Shown here: positions 35,351 to 42,923 of the stretch, piece after piece
How the letters are laid out: each line of letters opens with the position of its first letter
Position numbering within the stretch: position 1 is the first letter of the stretch
NCBI GenBank assembly: GCA_964635015.1
Contig: CAZWMS010000001.1
Coordinates: 46,052-110,051, forward strand
DNA from: CAJWPI01 sp964635015
Lineage (GTDB): Bacteria; Pseudomonadota; Gammaproteobacteria; Magnimaribacterales; Magnimaribacteraceae
Direction of reading: 5' to 3'
DNA length: 64,000 nucleotides
The notes under the pieces: generated by a model
What the model saw: only the letters and a program-made list of their open reading frames with translations
What the model was told of the DNA's origin: nothing
The model's database searches: none
Position numbers and translations under genes: made by a program

Positions 35351-36109
35351 TTATCTAAAAAGAGATAAATCTGAATTTTCAAAGTAATTAATTAATACTC
35401 CCTTCTTTGGACCTTGAAACACAAATAAACTTCCAGCTGCTAAAGCGCTAGCAAATCCCTTCTTATATCCCTGAATCATATCTTCTAGGTTTCCTGCACC
35501 TCCAAGAGCCACTACTGGAATGGTAACTGTGGTAGAAATCTCTTTTATTAAATCTAAATCATAACCACTCATGGAGCCGTCCTTTTTTATTGATTGTATA
35601 ATAAGTTCACCAGCCCCTTGTTCTTCAACTAACTTAGCAAAATTTGCAGGAGAATACTTTGAAGACTTTGATCCGCTATTACTCCACACAACATTTCCAG
35701 AAAAAACTTTCTTCTTTACATCTATGCATACGACAATTGTTGAAGACCCAAAATTATCAGCCGCTTCTCTGATAAAATTTGGATCTTCTAATGCATAAGT
35801 ATTAATAACCACTTTCTCTGCTCCTTTAGCAATAATATTTTGTATATCTTCTAAACTTTTGATCCCACCTCCTACAGAAAAAGGCATATTTGCCTCTTCA
35901 CCTACTTGTTTAATTAATTCAGTTGAAATTGTCCTTTTCTCCTTTGTAGCTTCAATATCTAAAAATACGAGTTCATCAGCTTTTAAATCGTTAAACACTT
36001 TTACAGCATTTATGGGATCTCCTATGTAACGAAAGTTCTTAAAATTTTTTGACTTAACTAGAGCATTTCCTTTAAGTAAAAGAACAGGAATTATTCTTGG
36101 TCTAAACAT
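35351..36109 (-). CDS. hisF2: HisF-like ammonia-channel subunit of sugar amidotransferase
   Basis: This 252-residue TIM barrel is homologous to HisF. Aligned by eye to Thermotoga HisF, the ammonia-gate residues Arg5, Glu46, Lys99 and Glu168 are kept, but catalytic Asp11 is Leu11, while Asp130 remains. Loss of Asp11 makes imidazole-glycerol phosphate synthesis unlikely; the barrel should instead carry ammonia from HisH2 to WbpG. It begins with ATG directly after the HisH2 stop. No other his genes are present. This is the pattern of WbpG-associated HisF2 proteins. Confidence 0.87.
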   Translation of the reverse strand: MFRPRIIPVLLLKGNALVKSKNFKNFRYIGDPINAVKVFNDLKADELVFLDIEATKEKRTISTELIKQVGEEANMPFSVGGGIKSLEDIQNIIAKGAEKVVINTYALEDPNFIREAADNFGSSTIVVCIDVKKKVFSGNVVWSNSGSKSSKYSPANFAKLVEEQGAGELIIQSIKKDGSMSGYDLDLIKEISTTVTIPVVALGGAGNLEDMIQGYKKGFASALAAGSLFVFQGPKKGVLINYFENSDLSLFR

Positions 36110-36730
36110 TTATAGAGAAATAAAATTATTTAACAGGACCTCTCCCGCGTCGTGACTTTTTTCAGGGTGGTATTGCACTCCGAAAATATTATCTTTTTCT
36201 ATTGCTGATGTGAATTTAAATGAGTACTCGGTTTCATTAAGTACATCAGATGTTTCATTAGAATGAAAGTAGTAAGAATGGACAAAATAAAATTCAGTAA
36301 ATTCAGGTATTCCTTTCATTAAAGAGCTTTCTTTAGATTTTATAATTTTATTCCATCCCATGTGAGGAATTTTATATTTCAACGTATCATTTACTTTCAT
36401 TTTCTTTACTTTAGCATTCATCCAACCGAGACCCTCTACATCTCCTTCTTCACTATCATTTGCCATTAGTTGCATACCGAGACAAATACCAAGCACTGGT
36501 TTTTTTTGAATAATTGCCACCTCATTTAAAACCTCTAAAAGATCTAGTTCTCGGATATTTTTCATTGCTTTTGCAAAATGCCCAACTCCAACTAAGATAA
36601 TTTTCTCTGCATTAATTATCTCATTTGGGTTTGAGGTTATTTTTGAAGTAACCTTTAACCTATCTATTTTTTTCTTTACCGAATTTAGATTGCCCATTCC
36701 GTAATCAACTATAGCTAACATTTCTTTCAT
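36110..36730 (-). CDS. hisH2: HisH-like glutaminase subunit of sugar amidotransferase
   Basis: This 206-residue class I glutamine amidotransferase has nucleophile Cys83 in GICLGMQ and His188/Glu190 in VQYHPEKS, so glutaminase activity should be intact. It opens with IVDYGMGNLNSV, typical for HisH. It is coupled to HisF2 and would release ammonia from glutamine into the barrel. It is placed in the glycan operon with WbpG rather than a histidine operon. Confidence 0.88.
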   Translation of the reverse strand: MKEMLAIVDYGMGNLNSVKKKIDRLKVTSKITSNPNEIINAEKIILVGVGHFAKAMKNIRELDLLEVLNEVAIIQKKPVLGICLGMQLMANDSEEGDVEGLGWMNAKVKKMKVNDTLKYKIPHMGWNKIIKSKESSLMKGIPEFTEFYFVHSYYFHSNETSDVLNETEYSFKFTSAIEKDNIFGVQYHPEKSHDAGEVLLNNFISL

Positions 36731-36773
36731 TTCTTTAATACTTTACCAAGAACAACCTACTTCACATTTAAAA

Positions 36774-37775
36774 CTATTTTTTTGTCTTAATGAAACTCTC
36801 ATCAAAATATATTTGCTTCTTTCTGCCAGTTAAGTAGTTTAAAAAGATATTAAGAAAATTTCTTAGAAATTTTGGAAGAAAAGTTATAATTAATGAAACT
36901 ATATTTTTTGGAAAGAAGAGTTGAACAGGATCTAATTTAAAAGCGTTGTATAACCTTTCTCTAACCCACATCTTATCCAATTGGCTACTTAACCTAACAT
37001 TCTCCCAAGCTCCAATTGTATAATTCTTAACTCTTAGATTCCTTAAAGACTTGAGGCAATCTGCTGGGAATTCTTTAAAGTTAATTAATCTTTCTAAACA
37101 AGAATCCTGGATTTCAATATTCCTTTTAGAATACCATCTTGCATTTTTATCATGTTCTCTCATCACCACTAAAGGCTCATTGAATAAATAAAATTTGTAG
37201 GACAGAGCGAATTTCATATAAATACTTTCTCCTTCAGTAAAAAGGTCTTCATAGCACTTATATTTTTCACAACATTCTTTTCTAACAAGTGGAGAAATGG
37301 GGTTGATGAAGCCTACCGAATAATATTGATCTAATATGCCCTTTAGAGCTTTACCGTGTACATTGGGTGCTTTGCTTTGATATTTATCTTTAGTAAATTC
37401 ATTTAATTCAAAGCCAGGACCGTAAACCACTCCCCAATCAGAGGAAAGAGTTTTGAAAATCTTTATTTGCTTTTCAATTTTTTTTGGAAGATAAAAATCA
37501 TCACCATAAAGAATGGAAATAAATTCACCTTTTGTTTGATTAAGAACAAGGTTATATCTTTTAGTCAAATATTCATTAGACCTGTGAAGCATTAGCGATA
37601 TTCTTACATCATCCTTAAATTTTTTTATGATTTTTTGAGTATCATCAGATGACCCATTATCACAAATTATCAGCTCTAAATTACTATATGTCTGATTTAA
37701 AACGCTATTAATTGCTTCAGCTATATAATTCTCTTGATTGTAACTTAATAGAATTACAGAAACTTTAGGATCCAT
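36774..37775 (-). CDS. Glycosyltransferase family 2
   Basis: This 333-residue inverting GT-A glycosyltransferase opens with VSVILLSYNQENYIAEAINSVLNQTY and has the metal-binding GDD in ILYGDDFYLP (about residues 94-103). It transfers a sugar from a nucleotide donor to a growing glycan. A hydrophobic C-terminal stretch (about 295-315) may hold it to the membrane. It follows the TPP enzyme with a 100-base gap that contains a possible attenuator. Confidence 0.87.
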   Translation of the reverse strand: MDPKVSVILLSYNQENYIAEAINSVLNQTYSNLELIICDNGSSDDTQKIIKKFKDDVRISLMLHRSNEYLTKRYNLVLNQTKGEFISILYGDDFYLPKKIEKQIKIFKTLSSDWGVVYGPGFELNEFTKDKYQSKAPNVHGKALKGILDQYYSVGFINPISPLVRKECCEKYKCYEDLFTEGESIYMKFALSYKFYLFNEPLVVMREHDKNARWYSKRNIEIQDSCLERLINFKEFPADCLKSLRNLRVKNYTIGAWENVRLSSQLDKMWVRERLYNAFKLDPVQLFFPKNIVSLIITFLPKFLRNFLNIFLNYLTGRKKQIYFDESFIKTKK

Positions 37776-37814
37776 TTTTAAGGGTTTTAGATATTTCGGT
37801 GGGACACCTTAACA

Positions 37815-37866
37815 GAAAAAAAAATATCTTGTTAGAACGCTAGTTTTCAAAAAGAACAAGTTCTAA
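37815..37866 (-). terminator. Possible intrinsic terminator or attenuator inside the glycan operon
   Basis: On the minus strand the paired segments TTAGAAC (37860-37866) and GTTCTAA (37832-37838), or alternatively CTTGTT and AACAAG, form exclusive hairpins, followed by a run of nine U (near 37815-37823). It lies between the TPP enzyme and GT2 genes. Stems are short and AT-rich, so partial read-through is expected. Confidence 0.35.
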
Positions 37867-37875
37867 GAAAAATCT

Positions 37876-39621
37876 TTACTCATTAAGGTATTTCAGCTCC
37901 AAACAATCTTTTTCTAGTTCAAGGTAGGGGAATTGATTGTGTAAAGGATTTCCCGTATCTATCTTTGGTTCAATTAAAGTATTTGGATTTAAAATCACTT
38001 CAAAAACAAGACTTTTCGAAGAATTCAAATCGTCTAAGAAAAGATCATCCACACTCTCTATTCTTTTATAATCAACTCCATAGGCTTCAGATACTTTCTT
38101 AAAGTCAGGAGTGCTATAGCCTTTTCCAGTTGCTTCATATCTTCCCTCTAACCATACATCTTGAAATTGTTTGATTATCCCATAGCCAAAATTATTAAGA
38201 ATGAAGATTTTTATTGGTAATTTGTGGTAAACCATAGTTTGAAATTCTTGGATATTCATCTGCATTCCTCCATCTCCTGTAAAACAGATTATCTGCTTAT
38301 TTGGTGAAAGAATGGCTGAACCTATGGCTGCAGGAAAAGAATAACCCATAGGTGAATTTCCTCCTGCAGTAAATATTGTTTGTTTGGTTCGCTCAAAAGC
38401 TTGAAAAACCCAACAAAGATCAGCCCCTGTATCTACAGCTACTATTGCGTCTTCATTAATTAATTTATTTATTTTCTTTACTACATCATAAGGGTTTAAA
38501 GAATTATGTTTATCTGAAGAGATGTTGGGCCAAATACCAAAGTATTTTTTTTTAATTTGATAGCAATAAGAATTCCATTCGCTAATATCATTTCTCAAGT
38601 TCAACTTAAAGTCAGAGAATAAAGGGCTAGAATCTCTAAAGTCGAATTGACTTACTTCATAGTTTTTTTCATCAAAATGCTTTTGAAGCTCTGATTCATC
38701 AATATCTAATACCTTAATTTTTGCTAGAGGAGCAAATTGAGAAACTTCACCTCTTTGTCTATTGTCTAATCTACTACCAAGTACTAACAGACTATCTGAA
38801 CTTTGAAGAATAAAATTTGACCCCCGGTTCCCATAAACTCCTATACTTCCATGATAATTTTTATTCCTGGAATCAACGAAGCACATTCCGTTCCAACTAG
38901 TAACAAAAGGAAGCTTATTTTCTTTTATCCAGTCTATAATTATTTTTGTCTGGTCACTAAGTCCTGGTCCTGCCCCTAAAAGAATTAAAGGTCTTTTAGA
39001 GTCTGAGAAAAAGTTATTAATACTTTTTTTAATGTCTGCTATATTTTTCTCCTCTACTTTGAATCTTTTGGGTTCAATTTCTAAAATATCTTCTTCTACT
39101 TCCACTTGCTGTATATCCATAGGAATATCAATTAAAACTGGGCCCATTCTTCCTGAAATTGCAATTGAATAGGCTTTTGCTAGTTCTAGTTTTAACTCCT
39201 CAGCAGAGGTAACCTGTACTGAATACTTAGTAATAGGCTTAACCATTTCAACTATATCAGTTTGTTGAAATCCAGCCTGTCTAACTTTTGTCCCCCCATA
39301 AATTTCTTTTTCCCTTTGATTTACTTGACCTGTTAGATGAATAGAGGGTATGGAATCAAAGAATGAGCAAGCTATCCCAGTTATTAAGTTCGTAGCACCC
39401 GGCCCGCTAGTAGCAACAGTAACTCCGATTTTTCTATCTACTTTCCAAAGGGCATCTGCTGCCATGGCAGCGCTTTGTTCGTGTTGCATTGGATAATAAT
39501 TAAGTTTTGAATTTCTAGCTATCGCGTCAATCATAAAAGCACAAGCACCCCCTGTAACTACAAAAGCATTATTACATTTCTTCTTTGCAAGAAAAGAGGC
39601 AATATATTCTGCTCCGTTCAT
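37876..39621 (-). CDS. Thiamine-diphosphate enzyme, acetolactate synthase-like
   Basis: This 581-residue ThDP enzyme has the activating Glu48 in MQHEQSAAMAAD, the TSGPGATNLITG stretch, and the ThDP-Mg site FTGDGGMQMN followed by NN (about residues 441-475). It resembles acetolactate synthase large subunits, but there is no regulatory subunit gene and it opens a glycan operon. It may ligate a C2 unit from pyruvate to a sugar or acyl acceptor in making a special sugar (inference). A true ilvB role is less likely by context. The promoter is the 36-bp element at 39719. Confidence 0.82.
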   Translation of the reverse strand: MNGAEYIASFLAKKKCNNAFVVTGGACAFMIDAIARNSKLNYYPMQHEQSAAMAADALWKVDRKIGVTVATSGPGATNLITGIACSFFDSIPSIHLTGQVNQREKEIYGGTKVRQAGFQQTDIVEMVKPITKYSVQVTSAEELKLELAKAYSIAISGRMGPVLIDIPMDIQQVEVEEDILEIEPKRFKVEEKNIADIKKSINNFFSDSKRPLILLGAGPGLSDQTKIIIDWIKENKLPFVTSWNGMCFVDSRNKNYHGSIGVYGNRGSNFILQSSDSLLVLGSRLDNRQRGEVSQFAPLAKIKVLDIDESELQKHFDEKNYEVSQFDFRDSSPLFSDFKLNLRNDISEWNSYCYQIKKKYFGIWPNISSDKHNSLNPYDVVKKINKLINEDAIVAVDTGADLCWVFQAFERTKQTIFTAGGNSPMGYSFPAAIGSAILSPNKQIICFTGDGGMQMNIQEFQTMVYHKLPIKIFILNNFGYGIIKQFQDVWLEGRYEATGKGYSTPDFKKVSEAYGVDYKRIESVDDLFLDDLNSSKSLVFEVILNPNTLIEPKIDTGNPLHNQFPYLELEKDCLELKYLNE

Positions 39622-39658
39622 AATTTTTGACCTTTATCTGAAGTTAAAAAAACTATGT

Positions 39659-39706
39659 TTAAAAAAAAATTCTTATTTCTTTTACAATCTCGATTATTTC
39701 TTTCAT
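39659..39706 (-). other. Possible 15-codon leader ORF rich in isoleucine
   Basis: ATG 39704-39706 starts a 15-codon frame ending at TAA 39659-39661, with five Ile and one Val (EIIEIVKEIRIFF). It lies between the promoter and the acetolactate synthase-like gene, a place where leader peptides control ilv operons. No ribosome site and no strong terminator hairpin follow, and Ile codons are common in AT-rich DNA, so this may be chance. Confidence 0.2.
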
Positions 39707-39718
39707 AAAAGTGAAATG

Positions 39719-39754
39719 GAATTATACAGAAATAATATTTGCATGTTGAAGTAA
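39719..39754 (-). promoter_or_regulatory. Promoter of glycan operon; copy 2 of the 36-bp element
   Basis: On the minus strand, -10 TATAAT (39721-39726) and -35 TTCAAC (39745-39750) with an 18-base spacer, the same as upstream of tRNA-Gly. Identity with copy 1 is 33 of 36 and includes the spacer. The start of transcription would be near 39713, giving a 5' untranslated region of about 90 bases before the TPP enzyme. Confidence 0.65.
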
Positions 39755-39763
39755 CAAGCCAGC

Positions 39764-39898
39764 TCAATCAACAATCTTTTTAATGAAATTCTCTATAACC
39801 TTTTCAATTTCTTCGGAGTGTGTGCTCATCATCATATGATCTCCTCCCTCTACAATATGCATTGTTGCATTAGGCACTAGTTTTGCTATTTCTTCTAT
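39764..39898 (-). pseudogene. Remnant of an alpha/beta hydrolase C-terminus
   Basis: Forty-four codons before TGA 39764-39766 read IAKLVPNATMHIVEGGDHMMM and a helix (EEIEKVIENFIKKIV), which is the typical last strand, catalytic-His loop and final helix of alpha/beta hydrolases. The rest of the gene is absent: upstream the frame is closed by a stop within about 40 bases. A separate frame from ATG 39948-39950 (KKLQPILCFAIYN) could be another piece of the same gene. Confidence 0.55.
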
Positions 39899-40011
39899 TA
39901 TAAATAGCAAAACACAAGATAGGTTGTAGTTTTTTTATCGATTTTTCCATAACAACTATGAAGCTAACCAGAGTGGGGGTAATATTAAGAGATAACTTAA
40001 TTGGAGAAATT

Positions 40012-40275
40012 ATGAAATACATTTTATCAGTACTGATCTTTTCTTTATCCTGCTCTATTCTCTCAGCATCTCAATGGGATAAAAAGGGGTGTGCAAGAAT
40101 AGAACTAGGAGTTGGTCAACTTATTTTTGTTTCAGAGAATATGAGGCAGTCATCTGAGGATGCTAGTAAGAATGGGGATTTTGATAAGGAAAAAGAATTA
40201 AGGGAGCAGCAAAACTATCTTCTTGAGTCAGCAAGTCATTGGGCTACTATTTACTCTACTTTCTGTAAAAAATAA
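40012..40275 (+). CDS. Small secreted hypothetical protein
   Basis: This 87-residue protein has a signal peptide (about residues 1-19, MKYILSVLIFSLSCSILSAS). The start is ATG 40012 with GGAGA six bases upstream; a longer frame from 39958 would put the signal inside. The mature part is charged with two Cys (GCARIE and the C-terminal FCKK) and is predicted helical. The family is not recognised. It stands alone on the + strand at the end of the plastic region. Confidence 0.65.
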   Translation: MKYILSVLIFSLSCSILSASQWDKKGCARIELGVGQLIFVSENMRQSSEDASKNGDFDKEKELREQQNYLLESASHWATIYSTFCKK

Positions 40276-40423
40276 ATTCTTTAGAGATATTACAACAATG
40301 AGATTTGATTAGATGCATTAGATTTTAAGATCAAAAATTTAACATTTGCTATTTATCCTTTTTTCTTTTTGTTGCGTTGATTGATATATGTCAATCTTCT
40401 AAAAAAGAGTAGATTCTTCTTAA

Positions 40424-41761
40424 TTAAGCTTTTTTTTCTGTATTCCTTTTATCTAAGATCTCCCTTACTTTAGAATGCGTCTCTTCAGTTATTGGGTATT
40501 TCCATATTACCAGTATTGCTAAAAAGTAAAAAATGGAAGACATGCTTGAGAATATTAACCTAAGACCAAACAACTGACTCGATTCATTATAAGCTTCTGG
40601 TGTTGTATTGAATCCTACCCAAGCCAAAGCAGATAAAGCAAGCCAAGAGCCTATAGAAGCTGTCATTTTAGAAGTGAAAGACCAGGTTGAGAAAAATAAA
40701 GCCGATCTATTTTCCCCACTATTAAGTGTATCAATGTCAATGACATCTGCCTTCATTGAGTTGGGTAAAGCCTGAAATCCACCTGCAGCAAATCCAGTGG
40801 TAATTGTAATGGGGAGCATCCACCAAAAATCACCTTCTCCTAGCAGAAAGTACAAAGGATGAGTTAAACCAATTAACATAAAACTAGAGATATAAGCCTT
40901 ATGCTTTCCAATTATTTTAGATAGCCACACCCAAAAGGGGACGGCAGCAAAGCTACTAATATAAAAGAAAGTGAGCATATAAATAGCAATGTCTTCTTGT
41001 TTAATCACATAAGTAATAAAAAATAAATAAAGGGGTGTTGTTATAGAGATAGCAATCCCACCCATCATGAAAGCAATAATTAATCTTTTAAAAGGAGCAT
41101 TCTCTAACATGAGCTTAAAGCCTTTTAAGGGTGATATGGTAGATTTAATGTGATCTTTGGATTCAGGCACCCTGCTGATAGTTAAAAATACACAAATAGG
41201 CATTAGAATGATCATCGATATTCCCACTATATTGAGAACATTAGCACTTCCTCCAAAACCAAAAAATAAAAGGGCTGCCGAAGGAATTAATTGAGCGCTT
41301 AAACTTCCTACTACCCCCAGCATAGCTCTCCAGCCAGTTACTCGAGATCTTTCATTATAATCAGAAGATAACTCGGCTCCCCAAGCGTAATAAGGGATCA
41401 TAATCATGGTAGTAGCTATTGAGAGCAAGAACATCCACATGAAGAGATGTAAAGCTCCAGAACCTTCAGGAGGAATGAAGAGCATATAGATACTTAACAT
41501 CATAAGGGGGGTAGCAAGGGCTATCCAAGGGCGCCTTTTTCCCCATCTTGTATTAGTTCTGTCATTAATATACCCAAATAAAGGGTCAGTGATTACATCA
41601 AAGATACGTACGGCTAAAATGATATTGGCTGCTAAAACCAAAGATACCCCCATATCAACTGAATAAAACTTAGGAATAAAAACTAAAACAGGAAAAAGTG
41701 AGATATTAATAGGAAGCTCAGTTAAGCCATAAAAGAAAAGAGTGGATCTTTTCAGTTTCAA
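40424..41761 (-). CDS. GPH-family cation symporter (sugar or glycoside transporter)
   Basis: This 445-residue permease has about 12 membrane segments of the glycoside-pentoside-hexuronide:cation symporter family. Motifs are FYGLTELPINI at the start, VRIFDVITDPLFGYINDRT (helix 2 and loop) and WGKRRPW, all typical for GPH. The start codon is TTG 41759-41761 with a strong AAGGAAG ribosome site. It is probably in one unit with the MDR reductase upstream. Sugar or sulfonated-lipid head uptake is usual in the family, but the substrate is unknown. Confidence 0.83.
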   Translation of the reverse strand: MKLKRSTLFFYGLTELPINISLFPVLVFIPKFYSVDMGVSLVLAANIILAVRIFDVITDPLFGYINDRTNTRWGKRRPWIALATPLMMLSIYMLFIPPEGSGALHLFMWMFLLSIATTMIMIPYYAWGAELSSDYNERSRVTGWRAMLGVVGSLSAQLIPSAALLFFGFGGSANVLNIVGISMIILMPICVFLTISRVPESKDHIKSTISPLKGFKLMLENAPFKRLIIAFMMGGIAISITTPLYLFFITYVIKQEDIAIYMLTFFYISSFAAVPFWVWLSKIIGKHKAYISSFMLIGLTHPLYFLLGEGDFWWMLPITITTGFAAGGFQALPNSMKADVIDIDTLNSGENRSALFFSTWSFTSKMTASIGSWLALSALAWVGFNTTPEAYNESSQLFGLRLIFSSMSSIFYFLAILVIWKYPITEETHSKVREILDKRNTEKKA

Positions 41762-41798
41762 TTTATCTTCCTTAAAATTTCCTTTAAGAAGAAACTTT

Positions 41799-42809
41799 TC
41801 ATACCTTTACTACCACCTTTCCGATATTCAAACCTTCAAATAGCTTAGAATAAGCTGCAGGTAAATTTTCTAGACCTTCAGTAATCTCAATAGGAAGATT
41901 TAAAAGCCCTTTATTAGACCAATTTCTCAAAATAGGATTTATTTCAGGCTCACGATGATAAAAATCAGGAGAAAAGAAACCCTCAAACCTTAATCTTTTC
42001 ATGAGTATAAGGTCATAGTTATAGGGACCTGGAAGGCGCTCGCTAGAACTATAATTCTCTAAAAGTCCACAAACAGCTATAGTTCCAAATATAGCCATAT
42101 TTTCCAACACTGCATCAAGAATATTTCCAGCTACATTATCAAAATAAACATTAACGCCTTCAGGGCATAGAGCTTTAAGCTTGGCAGAAACATCATCTTT
42201 CTTGTAATTTATAGCTCCATCAAAGCCATATTCTTTACAAATTAGATCACATTTCTTGTCAGCACCTGCTATACCTATAACTTTACAGCCTGAAATTTTA
42301 GCTATTTGACCAGCCATTAAACCTGTACAGCCCGCGGCAGCGGATACAACAAAAGTATCCCCAACCTTAATCCTTCCTATATCAATAACACCAGTATAAG
42401 CAGTCCACCCATTAGCACCAAAAATACCTACATAGTTAACTAATTCCGTATTGCTAACATCTACTTTACTTGGATACATTGAATTAGGATCAACTAAAGA
42501 ATAATCAGACCATTGACCATAAGACCTAAGTTTCTCTCCAACCTTGTATTTTGGATGCCTACTTTCTATGATCTCTCCTAAAACTGTTCCCATTAATTTC
42601 TCTCCTATTGGGATTGGGGGTTGGTAAGAATCTTCTCTGTCTGTCATGTACATACGAGTTCCTGCATCCATTGATAAATAAGAATTTTTTGTTACAAAGA
42701 AACCTTCTGGCACTTCCAACTCTGATTCTTTCTTGATTTCAAGAGCATCTTTAAAATTATTTCCGACGGGCAGTTGTTTCATAATCCAAAATCTATTCTC
42801 AATTTTCAT
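41799..42809 (-). CDS. NADP-dependent MDR oxidoreductase, leukotriene B4 dehydrogenase/curA-like
   Basis: This zinc-free MDR reductase of about 336 residues starts at ATG 42807-42809 (MKIENRFWIMKQLPVG), which fits the family; the longer frame runs into the TonB receptor terminator. The nucleotide site VSAAAGCTGLMAGQIAK and GIAGADKKCDL are typical of 2-alkenal reductases that use NADPH. It shares much sequence with the + strand MDR gene at 46313. It follows the TonB receptor gene, so both may serve the same compound. Confidence 0.85.
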   Translation of the reverse strand: MKIENRFWIMKQLPVGNNFKDALEIKKESELEVPEGFFVTKNSYLSMDAGTRMYMTDREDSYQPPIPIGEKLMGTVLGEIIESRHPKYKVGEKLRSYGQWSDYSLVDPNSMYPSKVDVSNTELVNYVGIFGANGWTAYTGVIDIGRIKVGDTFVVSAAAGCTGLMAGQIAKISGCKVIGIAGADKKCDLICKEYGFDGAINYKKDDVSAKLKALCPEGVNVYFDNVAGNILDAVLENMAIFGTIAVCGLLENYSSSERLPGPYNYDLILMKRLRFEGFFSPDFYHREPEINPILRNWSNKGLLNLPIEITEGLENLPAAYSKLFEGLNIGKVVVKV

Positions 42810-42881
42810 ATTTCTTATATTACCATTTGCTCTATTAAGATTAACCTGACTTCTTATATTTCTAATTATTAAAAAAAGGAT

Positions 42882-42911
42882 AAAAAAAGGCCGCAAATAG
42901 CAGCCTTTTTC
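42882..42911 (-). terminator. Intrinsic terminator of the TonB receptor gene
   Basis: On the minus strand AAAAAGGCTGC and GCGGCCTTTTT pair around a short loop (TATTT), followed by a U-run. It starts 13 bases after the receptor stop codon and lies upstream of the MDR gene start. Confidence 0.7.
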
Positions 42912-42923
42912 AATAAAAAATCT

